A stretch of 15,485 nucleotides of DNA. Source: Bacteroidales bacterium UBA1195. GTDB lineage: Bacteria; Bacteroidota; Bacteroidia; Bacteroidales; WCHB1-69. A program made the translations under genes and the position numbers. Under the pieces are notes generated by a model. That model was not told the origin of the DNA. It saw only the letters and a list, made by a program, of their open reading frames with translations, and did not search any database. Shown in pieces: positions 1 to 6,857 of this stretch (positions are counted from its first letter, which is position 1; every line of letters starts with the position of its first letter). The DNA lies in contig DBYD01000015.1 of the NCBI GenBank assembly GCA_002309855.1, forward strand, positions 376 through 15,860, read 5' to 3'.

Positions 1-31
1 AAATCCATTCCGTTCCCGCAGAATGGTTTTG

Positions 32-39
32 CAAAAATA
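32..39 (-). promoter_or_regulatory. Possible -7 element for a gene to the left of the window
   Basis: Read on the minus strand this is TATTTTTG, matching the Bacteroidota -7 consensus TAnnTTTG. It points out of the window, and a minus-strand ATG lies at 8-6. If real, it makes the left neighbour divergent from xerC. There is no clear -33 TTTG at the right distance, so this rests on one short motif in AT-rich DNA. Confidence 0.25.
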
Positions 40-89
40 ATCAAAATCCCAATACGGAATGCCGCCCGGGTGCAATAATTTTCCGGAAA

Positions 90-121
90 TTGCGTTTCAT
101 ATTATAAAAATGCTATTTTTG
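90..121 (+). promoter_or_regulatory. Promoter of the xerC-hpf-ABC operon
   Basis: A TATTTTTG at 114-121 matches the Bacteroidota -7 consensus TAnnTTTG. A TTG at 90-92 lies 21 bases upstream, about where the -33 element (TTTG) should be. The ATG of xerC is 25 bases downstream, giving a short leader. No Shine-Dalgarno sequence is visible before that ATG, as is usual in this phylum. Confidence 0.6.
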
Positions 122-146
122 CAAATGCAAAGATGATTTTTGAGAT

Positions 147-1025
147 ATGGGTAAAGTTGCTGATTTTTTGGAGTATCTGGAAACCGAGCGGAGAAATTCC
201 CCGCACACGGTGACCGCATACAGGACCGACCTGGAGCAATTCGCCCTTCATATCTCCCCGAAGGAGCCGGAAAAGGCGGATGCCGCCGAAATCCGCGCCT
301 GGCTCGGCAGCCGCGCGGAGCACGGGGACACCGCCCGCAGCATACGGCGCAAAATATCATCCCTCAAATCGTTCTACCGTTTTTTGCAGCGGGAGGGCTG
401 CCTGACGGCCAACCCGATGGAGAAAATCATCGCCCCGAAAATGTCGGAGCGGCTTCCCTCGTTCGTGACGGAGCCGCAGATGGAGCGTCTTATGGAGCGC
501 ATGGAGTCGGAGGAGGATTCCTTTGAAACGGTGCGCAACGCCATGATGGTGGAGACCTTTTACGCCTTGGGGCTGCGGCAGAGCGAACTGGCCGCGCTCC
601 GTCTGGGCGATTTCGATTTCGGACGGCTGCAGGTGAGGGTTCTCGGCAAGGGCAACAAGGAGCGGATGCTCCCCTTCATGCCGGATTTCCGCGACCGTCT
701 GCTGGCCTATGTCGCTGTAAGGGAGGCTGCGCTCGGTCCTGTGAAGCCGGAGTCGCCACTGTTTGTGACCGCCAAGGGGAAGCCGGTCTATCCGATGCTC
801 ATCTACCGTGTGGTGCATGAGGCTTTGGAAATGACCTCCGTGCGGAAGAAAAGCCCGCATGTGCTGCGTCACACCTTCGCCACCCATCTGTTAGACGGCG
901 GCGCGGAGCTTGACGCCATCAAGGAGCTGTTGGGGCACGCCAACCTCTCCGCCACGCAAATATATACCCATACATCCATCGCGAAACTTAAAAAGATTTA
1001 TCAACAATCCCATCCAAGGGAATAA
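147..1025 (+). CDS. xerC: Site-specific tyrosine recombinase XerC/XerD
   Basis: This is a 292-residue tyrosine recombinase of the size and build of the housekeeping Xer proteins, which resolve chromosome dimers at dif during division. The N-terminal SAM-like core-binding domain covers roughly residues 1-90 and the catalytic domain about 105-285. All active-site residues are visible: R144 (in GLRQSEL), K168 (in GKGNKER), H238 and R241 (in HVLRHTFATHLL), H264 (in LGHANLS) and the nucleophile Y273 (in TQIYTHTS). It is the first gene of a tight operon, 15 bases ahead of hpf. Xer next to an hpf/raiA-type gene is, to my knowledge, common in Bacteroidales and argues against a phage or ICE integrase. 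XerC versus XerD cannot be settled from sequence alone; the symbol follows the hpf-linked copy. Confidence 0.92.
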   Translation: MGKVADFLEYLETERRNSPHTVTAYRTDLEQFALHISPKEPEKADAAEIRAWLGSRAEHGDTARSIRRKISSLKSFYRFLQREGCLTANPMEKIIAPKMSERLPSFVTEPQMERLMERMESEEDSFETVRNAMMVETFYALGLRQSELAALRLGDFDFGRLQVRVLGKGNKERMLPFMPDFRDRLLAYVAVREAALGPVKPESPLFVTAKGKPVYPMLIYRVVHEALEMTSVRKKSPHVLRHTFATHLLDGGAELDAIKELLGHANLSATQIYTHTSIAKLKKIYQQSHPRE

Positions 1026-1040
1026 AAAAACATTTGCCTT

Positions 1041-1361
1041 ATGAACATCAACATCAATTCAGTGCATTTCAAAGCGGACAAGGATCTGGAACAGTTCATC
1101 GTCAAGAAGATCGAACGCATCGGCAAGCTGCACGAGGGGATTTTCGGCAGCGAGGTGACGCTCAAGCTGGACAACACCGACAAGCCTGAAAACAAGATTG
1201 CCGAAATCAGGCTCAAACTGAAGGGGAACGATTTGCTGGCCAGCAAACAGTGCAAAACCTTCGAGGAGGCGACCGACCAGGCGATTGACGCGCTGAAGAG
1301 GCAAATCGGCAAATCAAAGGATTTCCCGAAGCCCGACAAGGGTAAACTGACTGAGGCATAG
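1041..1361 (+). CDS. hpf: Ribosome hibernation-promoting factor, short HPF/YfiA family
   Basis: A 106-residue protein with the beta-alpha-beta-beta-beta-alpha layout of the short HPF/RaiA family. It opens with the strand MNININSVHF, followed by helix 1 (about 13-29), a strand ending near VTLKLDN, the IAEIRLKLKGNDLLA strands (about 53-69), and helix 2 with the typical FEEATDQAIDALKRQI (about 75-90). These proteins bind the 30S decoding region when growth slows and block translation or promote ribosome dimers. It lacks the C-terminal dimerisation domain of long HPF. It begins 15 bases after the xerC stop, and the next gene starts 3 bases after its own stop, so it is almost certainly co-transcribed with both. 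No separate promoter is evident. Family identity is secure; dimer formation is not shown. Confidence 0.9.
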   Translation: MNININSVHFKADKDLEQFIVKKIERIGKLHEGIFGSEVTLKLDNTDKPENKIAEIRLKLKGNDLLASKQCKTFEEATDQAIDALKRQIGKSKDFPKPDKGKLTEA

Positions 1362-1364
1362 CCT

Positions 1365-2306
1365 ATGGAGGTGCTTGAGGTACGCCATGTCTCCAAGCGG
1401 TTCGCCACCCTTACCGCATTGGATGACGTAAGTATGGCTGTTGGGGAACACCGGATTGTGGGGCTGCTTGGGCCGAACGGCGCCGGCAAAACCACACTTA
1501 TCCGCATCATCAACCAGATAACCGCGCCCGATGAGGGGGAGGTGCTCTTCCGGGGCGAGCGTCTTTCGCAGAGGCATATCGCCCAAATCGGATACCTGCC
1601 GGAGGAGCGCGGGCTGTACCGCAAAATGAAGGTGGGGGAGCAGCTGGTGTACCTGGCGCAGCTTAAGGGCGTCCCGAAACGGGATGCGGAGCGGCGTGCG
1701 CGGCATTGGCTTGACAAGTTTGAAATCGGCTCCTGGTGGAACCGTCCGGTTGAGGAGCTCTCAAAGGGGATGCAGCAGAAGCTGCAGTTCATCTCCACGG
1801 TCATCCACGAGCCTCCCTTCTTTATCTTTGACGAGCCCTTCAGCGGCTTCGACCCAATCAATGCCGGGCTGCTGAAGGAGGAGATGCTCCGGCTGCGCGA
1901 AAATGGCGCCAGCATCATCTTCTCCACCCACAACATGGCCTCGGTTGAGGAGCTGTGCGACGACATTGTGCTGATAAACCGCTCCAAAAAAATCCTTGAG
2001 GGTACGGTGCAGGAGGTGCGGCGGCGTTTCAGGCAGCACCTGTTTGAGGTGGAGTACCGGCCTGGCGGCTCCCCTGTGGACTGGAACAGCCTGCAGCCGG
2101 AACTCTTCACGACGGTGCAGGTCCTGGAATCGCCTGAACGTTGCGCGGTGCAGCTCAGGCTGGATCCGGAGGCCACGCCCAACCAGCTGCTTTCGGTGCT
2201 GCTGCCGGTGGTGCAGGTGGTCTCCTTCAGGGAGCTGCTGCCTTCGGTCAGCGACATTTTTATAGCACAGGTCAAACAGATGCAGAAAGGAGGTGGAGAT
2301 GAATAA
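1365..2306 (+). CDS. ABC transporter ATP-binding protein, NatA/YhaQ-like
   Basis: This 313-residue nucleotide-binding subunit carries every ABC motif: Walker A GPNGAGKT (36-43), a Q-loop region reading GYLPEERGLY (about 77-86), the signature LSKGMQQKLQ (132-141), Walker B FFIFDEP (152-158), the D-loop SGFDP and the H-loop His189 in STHNM. The PEERGLY form in place of a Q-loop glutamine is typical of the NatA/YhaQ exporter branch, as is the roughly 90-residue C-terminal extension after residue 220 (DUF4162-like). It would power the permease encoded next. The start codon lies 3 bases after the hpf stop and its 3' end overlaps the permease start, so translation is likely coupled. NatA relatives are linked to sodium, drug or peptide export; the substrate cannot be read from sequence. 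Confidence 0.9.
   Translation: MEVLEVRHVSKRFATLTALDDVSMAVGEHRIVGLLGPNGAGKTTLIRIINQITAPDEGEVLFRGERLSQRHIAQIGYLPEERGLYRKMKVGEQLVYLAQLKGVPKRDAERRARHWLDKFEIGSWWNRPVEELSKGMQQKLQFISTVIHEPPFFIFDEPFSGFDPINAGLLKEEMLRLRENGASIIFSTHNMASVEELCDDIVLINRSKKILEGTVQEVRRRFRQHLFEVEYRPGGSPVDWNSLQPELFTTVQVLESPERCAVQLRLDPEATPNQLLSVLLPVVQVVSFRELLPSVSDIFIAQVKQMQKGGGDE
2286..2293 (+). promoter_or_regulatory. Strong Shine-Dalgarno sequence deciding the permease start
   Basis: AAAGGAGG lies inside the 3' end of the ATPase gene, five bases before the ATG at 2299. A GTG at 2293 overlaps the SD itself and is therefore not a likely start. Such a complete SD is uncommon in Bacteroidota, where most starts (including others in this window) have none. 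It would let ribosomes reinitiate on the permease while finishing the ATPase. Confidence 0.7.
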
Positions 2307-3663
2307 GATATGGACTGTCATGCGGCGTGAATACCGCCAGGCGGTGCGGAAAAAGTCGTTCCTGATACTTACAATTCTCGGCCCCATCCTGATGGCCGCG
2401 CTGATTATCACCCCCGCCTTCCTCGCCATGAGGGGCGACCGTTCGGTGCATATCGCCGTCCTTGACGAGACCAACCTTTTCGGCAGGCTTAACAGCGCCA
2501 ACGACAAGGAGATGTTCTATGAATACGTTAATGAGCCGCTGCCGCTGCTGAAGATGCAGCTGCTTGAGAAAAAGTACGATGCCGTGCTTTACGTGCCGTA
2601 CAACAGCACCATCCTCGGAGGTGTGGTATACACGGCAAACACGCTGGAGTCCGGCGTGATGTCAAACATCCTCTCCTCCATGAAGCAGAACCTGAGCGCG
2701 GAGATTCTTGTGGACGAGTTCGGTCTGGACCAGGATTCGCTCCGGACATACCTGTCGCAGCATACCGACCGGATAATGCTTGGGCAGATGTTCGTGAACG
2801 AGGACGGCAGCGAGACCCGGCAGGCCTCCTACACCAAGGATGTGCAGAAGGTGCTGGGGCTGGTGGTCGGGCTTGTCATCTATTTCTTCATTTTCATGTA
2901 CTGCTCGATGGTGCTGCGTGGCGTGCAGGAGGAGAAGAGCAACCGTGTGGTTGAGCTGATTGTCTCCTCGGTGCGTCCCATCCAGCTGATGATCGGCAAG
3001 ATTGTGGGCATCGCGCTGATAGGGCTTACCCAGCTGGCGATTTGGGTGGTGCTGCTGGCAGGCATCCTTGGCGTTTTCAGGGTGGCCTATCCGGAGGTCT
3101 TTACCGTGCAGCAGCATGGAGTGGAGGTCCGGCAGCAGGCACCAGCCAACTACGACCAGTTTCTGCTCAGCTTGAAGCAGGTACAGGATGAGGCTCCGGA
3201 GAACGAGTTTGTGAAATCGCTGCAGACCATTGATTTCCGGCAGCTGCTGCTCTGGTTCGTCTTCTTTTTCGTCACCGGATATTTCCTGTATGCCTCGCTA
3301 TATGCGGCGGTGGGTGCGGCGGTCGACAACGATTCGGACACGCAGCAGTTCCTGCTTCCGCTGACAATACCTTTGCTGTTGTCCATTGTGCTCTCCGCAG
3401 GCATTGCGGAGCATCCTGACGGCCCGCTGGCATTCTGGCTCTCAATAATTCCGTTCACCTCGCCGATAGCCATGCTTATAAGGATTCCGTTCGGCGCCTC
3501 GGCGGTGGCCTCGTGGGAGCTTCTGCTCTCCGCCTCGCTGATGCTTTTAGGCTGCATGGCCACCATCTGGATCGCGGCCAAAATCTACCGCACCGGCATC
3601 CTCATGTACGGCAAGAAGATTTCCTACAAGGAGCTGTGGAAGTGGGTAAGGTATAGGGAGTAG
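2299..3663 (+). CDS. ABC-2 type permease, NatB/YhaP-like exporter subunit
   Basis: A 454-residue membrane protein with the ABC2_membrane_3 layout. A positively charged N-terminus (MRREYRQAVRKKS) is followed by one membrane segment (about 21-44), a large external domain of about 140 residues (45-184), then a membrane domain with hydrophobic segments near 185-206, 233-260, 316-341, 351-370, 377-397 and 407-427. The conserved cytoplasmic stretch EEKSNRVVELIVSSVRP (211-227) is the family hallmark and contacts the ATPase. I chose the ATG at 2299 because a full Shine-Dalgarno lies five bases upstream. The gene overlaps the ATPase stop by eight bases, so the two make one exporter. The substrate is unknown; sodium efflux is only one option for this family. 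Confidence 0.88.
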   Translation: MNKIWTVMRREYRQAVRKKSFLILTILGPILMAALIITPAFLAMRGDRSVHIAVLDETNLFGRLNSANDKEMFYEYVNEPLPLLKMQLLEKKYDAVLYVPYNSTILGGVVYTANTLESGVMSNILSSMKQNLSAEILVDEFGLDQDSLRTYLSQHTDRIMLGQMFVNEDGSETRQASYTKDVQKVLGLVVGLVIYFFIFMYCSMVLRGVQEEKSNRVVELIVSSVRPIQLMIGKIVGIALIGLTQLAIWVVLLAGILGVFRVAYPEVFTVQQHGVEVRQQAPANYDQFLLSLKQVQDEAPENEFVKSLQTIDFRQLLLWFVFFFVTGYFLYASLYAAVGAAVDNDSDTQQFLLPLTIPLLLSIVLSAGIAEHPDGPLAFWLSIIPFTSPIAMLIRIPFGASAVASWELLLSASLMLLGCMATIWIAAKIYRTGILMYGKKISYKELWKWVRYRE

Positions 3664-3674
3664 GAAATGCCCCG

Positions 3675-3829
3675 CTATTCTACAAAATTTGTCAAAAATC
3701 CGCAGTTATTCGCAGAAATTTGCACTTTTTGACGAATTATTCGCAAAAATTTGCATTTTTCGCCGAGTTAATCGCAAAAATTTGTAGAACGGCAGGACTT
3801 ATTCGCAAAAATTTGTAATTTGTGCCGAA
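3675..3829. repeat. Five tandem 31-bp units with a conserved 18-bp core
   Basis: Units start at 3675, 3706, 3737, 3768 and 3799, exactly 31 bases apart. The core of units 2 and 5 is TTATTCGCAAAAATTTG plus C or T. Unit 3 is identical over the core to unit 2. Unit 4 has TTAATC in place of TTATTC, and unit 1 is the most decayed (CTATTCTACAAAATTTGT). The remaining 13 bases vary but keep a T-rich stretch followed by GCCGA-like ends in units 2, 3 and 5. Each core holds a near-dyad, GCAAA-AA-TTTGC. The spacing is close to three helical turns, so equal faces of the helix would be presented. The block lies in the non-coding DNA between the exporter operon and the MFS gene and contains no plausible gene. 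Function is unknown. Confidence 0.85.
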
Positions 3830-3877
3830 AAAAATGTGCGGTGCAATACTATTCCGACGCATTTGGCGTTATAAAAT

Positions 3878-3898
3878 CCGGAAGAAATTTTCTTCCGG
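3878..3898 (+). terminator. GC-rich hairpin upstream of the MFS gene; possible terminator
   Basis: CCGGAAGAAA and TTTCTTCCGG face each other around one central base, giving a perfect 10-bp inverted repeat. It is followed by a T-rich but interrupted tract (3899-3911). It lies 215 bases after the permease stop and about 50 bases before the MFS ATG. It may end transcripts of the upstream operon; alternatively it could be a hairpin in a long MFS leader. The broken T tract makes this uncertain. Confidence 0.45.
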
Positions 3899-3948
3899 TT
3901 CTGTTTTGTTTGACAATCAATATTATGTATCATTAAACAAATAGTAAA

Positions 3949-5658
3949 ATGACAGAAAAACTTACGTTGCGCGACAGCGCGGGCATGCGGTGGACAGCAC
4001 TGCTGCTATTGGCTTTGGCGATGTTCTGTTCATACATCTTTATGGACATCCTCTCGCCTATCAAAGACCTCATGCTATCGACAAGAGGATGGGATTCAAC
4101 CGCTTTCGGCACCATGCAGGGGGCAGAGACGTTTTTGAATGTGTTCGTCTTCTTCCTGATTTTTGCCGGCATCATTCTGGACAAAATGGGGGTCCGCTTT
4201 ACGGCGGTGCTTTCCGGTGCGGTGATGCTCATCGGTGCACTGATCAAGTATTATGCTGTGTCGGAATCCTTTTACGGCAGCGGTTTGGAGACTTGGTTCA
4301 CCAACCATTTGAATCACATTCCCGGCTTTGAACAGCTTGGTGTCGCCCCGTTCTATGAGGGAATGCCCGCTTCCGCCAAGGTGGCCGCTGTGGGCTTCAT
4401 GATTTTCGGCTGCGGTGTGGAGATGGCCGGCATCACGGTTTCCCGTGGTATTGTGAAATGGTTCAAAGGCCGTGAGACCGCTTTGGCCATGGGCTCTGAG
4501 ATGGCTCTCGCCCGCCTGGGTGTCGCCACCTGCATGATTTTCTCGCCCTTCTTCGCAAAATTAGGTGGTAACATTGATGTCTCCCGTTCGGTGGCTTTCG
4601 GTGTGGTGCTGCTCTGCATCGCGCTGATGATGTTCATCGTCTATTTCTTCATGGACAAAAAACTGGATTCTCAAACCGGCGAAGCCGAGGAAAAGGACGA
4701 TCCTTTCAAGGTTTCCGATATCGGCAAGATTCTTTCTTCCGGCGGTTTCTGGCTGGTGGCCCTGCTCTGCGTGCTTTATTACAGCGCCATCTTCCCCTTC
4801 CAGAAATATGCGGTGAACATGCTGCAATGCAACCTTACCCTCAATCCTGGCGAAGGCTTCTGGGCAGACAGCAGCGTGACCATCATCCAATACATCATTA
4901 TGCTTGCAGTGGCCGTCTGCTCCTTCACCAGCAACTTCTCCAAGAACAAAACCGTGAAAGTCGGTCTGATGGTTGCTGCTGTGGTGGCTTTGGTGGTCTA
5001 TTGCTGGATGGGTTACATGCGCGGCACTGCCGAGACCATCTTCGCCGTCTTCCCGCTTCTGGCCGTGGCCATCACCCCGATTTTGGGCAACTATGTTGAC
5101 CACAAGGGTAAAGCCGCCTCCATGTTGATGATCGGTTCTTTATTGCTGATTATATGTCACTTGACATTTGCTTTCATCCTTCCCGGATTCAAGGGAAGTG
5201 AAATCGGAGGCGTTGTCGTGGCATACCTCACCATCCTGGTTTTGGGTGCTTCTTTCTCTTTGGTTCCCGCTGCATTGTGGCCCAGCGTGCCGAAACTGGT
5301 GGACGAGAAAATCATCGGTTCCGCCTACGCCCTGATTTTCTGGATTCAGAACATCGGTTTGTGGCTCTTCCCGCTGCTCATAGGCAAGGTGCTTGACAAT
5401 ACCAATCCCGAGATTGTTGCCCGCATTGCCCAAATTAAGGAGGAGACTTCCGCAGCCGTTACCAGTGGTATGATGACCCCGGAACAGGCCTCCGCCCAAG
5501 TGCAGGCCATTTCCGAGCAGGCCGCTGTTCAGTACGACTACACCTGGCCGCTCGTGATGCTGGCATGCTTGGGTATTGCCGCCCTCATCCTGGGTGTCAT
5601 CCTGAAGGTTGTCGATAAGAAACAGCACCTCGGTCTTGAGGAACCCAACATCAAATAA
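3949..5658 (+). CDS. Major facilitator superfamily transporter, MFSD1-like
   Basis: A 569-residue polytopic membrane protein. MFS motif A between segments 2 and 3 reads GIILDKMGVR (74-83), with the related loop ILGNYVDHKGKAA at about 378-390. The opening DILSPIKDLM and the FWLVALLCVLYYSAIFPF block (267-284) remind me of the MFSD1 group, which in animals moves dipeptides; this is from memory and the substrate is not established. I count about 14 hydrophobic segments instead of 12. The extra two (about 310-328 and 337-355) fall between the equivalents of segments 7 and 8. A hydrophilic loop of about 47 residues (483-529) precedes the last segment. The gene is monocistronic, with no clear promoter consensus upstream, and ends at a bidirectional terminator shared with rplY. 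Confidence 0.85.
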   Translation: MTEKLTLRDSAGMRWTALLLLALAMFCSYIFMDILSPIKDLMLSTRGWDSTAFGTMQGAETFLNVFVFFLIFAGIILDKMGVRFTAVLSGAVMLIGALIKYYAVSESFYGSGLETWFTNHLNHIPGFEQLGVAPFYEGMPASAKVAAVGFMIFGCGVEMAGITVSRGIVKWFKGRETALAMGSEMALARLGVATCMIFSPFFAKLGGNIDVSRSVAFGVVLLCIALMMFIVYFFMDKKLDSQTGEAEEKDDPFKVSDIGKILSSGGFWLVALLCVLYYSAIFPFQKYAVNMLQCNLTLNPGEGFWADSSVTIIQYIIMLAVAVCSFTSNFSKNKTVKVGLMVAAVVALVVYCWMGYMRGTAETIFAVFPLLAVAITPILGNYVDHKGKAASMLMIGSLLLIICHLTFAFILPGFKGSEIGGVVVAYLTILVLGASFSLVPAALWPSVPKLVDEKIIGSAYALIFWIQNIGLWLFPLLIGKVLDNTNPEIVARIAQIKEETSAAVTSGMMTPEQASAQVQAISEQAAVQYDYTWPLVMLACLGIAALILGVILKVVDKKQHLGLEEPNIK

Positions 5659-5664
5659 AGACAC

Positions 5665-5699
5665 AAAAAAAAGAGAGCCATCCGGCTCTCTTTTTTTTT
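5665..5699. terminator. Bidirectional intrinsic terminator between the MFS gene and rplY
   Basis: GAGAGCC (5673-5679) pairs with GGCTCTC (5684-5690) around a four-base loop, and the stem is flanked by an A run (5665-5672) and a T run (5691-5699). Read either way it is a GC stem followed by a U tract, so it can stop both converging transcripts. The MFS stop is 7 bases to the left and the rplY stop is 17 bases to the right. Confidence 0.88.
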
Positions 5700-5715
5700 A
5701 ATAAACAATCGAAGA

Positions 5716-6306
5716 CTATTCCGTAGCTGCTGCGGTTTCCTCTTCGGTGGCGGCTTCGGTCACGTTACGCGATGAGAGCACGGCCACGATGATGGTAGAG
5801 GGCACATCGACCACCTCCACGTTGTCGATCTGGATCTGACCGGCACGGATGGTGTCGAGAATGTCCATGTTGCTGATGTCGACTGTCACACATTCCGGAA
5901 TGTTCTCCAAAGCGCCGCGCACTTTCAGCTTGCGGGCTTTCTTGGCCAGTTTTCCGCCGCGCAGCACGCCAGGGGCGGTGCCGACTATCTTGACGGGAAT
6001 GGCGATTGTGACCGGACGGGTGGGGACGGCCTCCAAAAGGTCCACATGCAACAGTTTTCCTGTGACAGGATGGAACTGGAGCTCCTGGATTGTGGCAGGA
6101 TAGGTCTTGCCTTCAAGGTTCAGTTCGGCATATTTCACTTCGGGAGTATAGATGAGGGCATTCATGTCCATTTCTTTCACCAAAAATGGTATTTGCTGTT
6201 CGCCGCCGTATAAAACACCCGGCACGAGTCCCTGTTTGCGCACAGCTTTTGCATCCTTTTTCCCTACGTTCTGCCTGACAGAACCGCTAATAGATACTGC
6301 TTTCAT
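5716..6306 (-). CDS. rplY: Large ribosomal subunit protein bL25 (CTC/TL5 form)
   Basis: A 196-residue two-domain bL25 of the CTC/TL5 type. The N-terminal 5S rRNA-binding domain (about 1-90) carries the typical GSVRQNVGKKDAKAVRKQGLVPGVLYGG-type opening and the HPVTGKLLHVDLLEA stretch (about 79-93). A C-terminal beta domain (about 95-180) contains PVKIVGTAPGVLRGGKL and the DISNMDILDTIRAGQI region. The protein ends in an acidic, alanine-rich tail. It binds 5S rRNA in the central protuberance of the 50S subunit; longer forms are linked to general stress. In many bacteria rplY is followed by pth, but here a terminator follows directly, so it appears monocistronic. Confidence 0.93.
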   Translation of the reverse strand: MKAVSISGSVRQNVGKKDAKAVRKQGLVPGVLYGGEQQIPFLVKEMDMNALIYTPEVKYAELNLEGKTYPATIQELQFHPVTGKLLHVDLLEAVPTRPVTIAIPVKIVGTAPGVLRGGKLAKKARKLKVRGALENIPECVTVDISNMDILDTIRAGQIQIDNVEVVDVPSTIIVAVLSSRNVTEAATEEETAAATE

Positions 6307-6355
6307 TTGATTAACAATTAAATAAATTAATAATAAATAATTAAATACAAAGCGG

Positions 6356-6363
6356 CAAAGGTA
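6356..6363 (-). promoter_or_regulatory. -7 promoter element of rplY
   Basis: On the minus strand this reads TACCTTTG, a classic Bacteroidota -7 box (TAnnTTTG). It stands 49 bases before the rplY ATG, separated by a very AT-rich leader with no Shine-Dalgarno. A convincing -33 TTTG was not found. Confidence 0.6.
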
Positions 6364-6436
6364 ATCAAAAATACAATATGGACAGACTTTTTCCGATTAT
6401 TTTTATGACGGCCCGTTTTTGTATGAAAAAAATTGC

Positions 6437-6444
6437 TACTTTTG
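6437..6444 (+). promoter_or_regulatory. -7 promoter element of the lipoprotein pair
   Basis: TACTTTTG matches TAnnTTTG. It lies 26 bases before the ATG at 6471. A TTTG at 6418-6421 could be the -33 element, but the 15-base gap is shorter than usual. Its position shows that an in-frame ATG at 6378 is upstream of transcription and is not the real start. Confidence 0.55.
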
Positions 6445-6470
6445 CAAATCTGAACATTATTTTTTTTACG

Positions 6471-6857
6471 ATGAAGAAAATTGGTCTTTTCATGATGGTT
6501 ACAGCTTTGTTCCTGCTGGCCGGCTGTTCAAAAAACACACCGAAAGGTGTTGTGAAAACCTATTATAATGCCTTGATCGACAAGGATTATGAAAAATCGG
6601 CGCAATGTTTCTGCACGGTCAGCGAACTGGGCGGGGATGAGGAAGCGCAGATGAAGGGAATTGCTGGCAAGCTGAAAGAGAGTGTCGAAACCTATGACGG
6701 CATCAAATCCTATGAGATTCTCCGGGATTCAGTTTGCAGTGATTCCGTGGTGATGGTTTATGCCAACTTTGTATGGGGGAACGGCGAGAAAAGCCAGAGC
6801 GATATCCGGGTGGTCAAGCAGAATGGGGAGTGGAAAATCGACCCCATGTCCAAGTAA
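6471..6857 (+). CDS. Small lipoprotein with DUF4878-like (NTF2-fold) domain
   Basis: A 128-residue exported lipoprotein. The N-terminus MKKIGLFMMVTALFLLAGC is a textbook lipoprotein signal, with the lipid-bearing Cys at residue 19. The mature part resembles the DUF4878 / NTF2-like fold: an early VVKTYYNALIDKDYEKSAQCF helix pair (about 27-47), then beta strands ending in DIRVVKQNGEWKIDPMSK, the usual final strand with a conserved Trp. The residues after Cys19 (SKNTPK) are not acidic, so the Bacteroidota surface-export signal seems absent and the protein probably faces the periplasm. I chose the ATG at 6471 because it starts the signal peptide and lies just after the promoter. The next gene overlaps its 3' end. 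No catalytic residues are evident; function is unknown. Confidence 0.75.
   Translation: MKKIGLFMMVTALFLLAGCSKNTPKGVVKTYYNALIDKDYEKSAQCFCTVSELGGDEEAQMKGIAGKLKESVETYDGIKSYEILRDSVCSDSVVMVYANFVWGNGEKSQSDIRVVKQNGEWKIDPMSK

Noticed and set aside
147..1025. Phage or integrative-element integrase
   Set aside because: Length, motif set and linkage to hpf fit a housekeeping Xer protein; no att-like repeats, tRNA or phage genes are nearby.
1001..2275. Long minus-strand open frame (424 codons) opposite hpf and the ABC ATPase
   Set aside because: It is antisense to two genes with full family motifs; its product is Ser-rich with no recognisable domain, an artefact of high-GC codon bias.
3675..3829. CRISPR array
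   Set aside because: The repeat core is 18 bases, the 'spacers' are only 13 and partly alike, the copies are decayed, and no cas genes are present.
3948..3949. E. coli-like sigma-70 promoter before the MFS gene (TTGACA at 3910-3915)
   Set aside because: No -10 box lies at a suitable distance, and the host appears to use the Bacteroidota consensus instead.
6378..6470. Upstream start for the small lipoprotein (ATG at 6378)
   Set aside because: It would bury the signal peptide behind 31 residues, and the promoter -7 box lies downstream of it.
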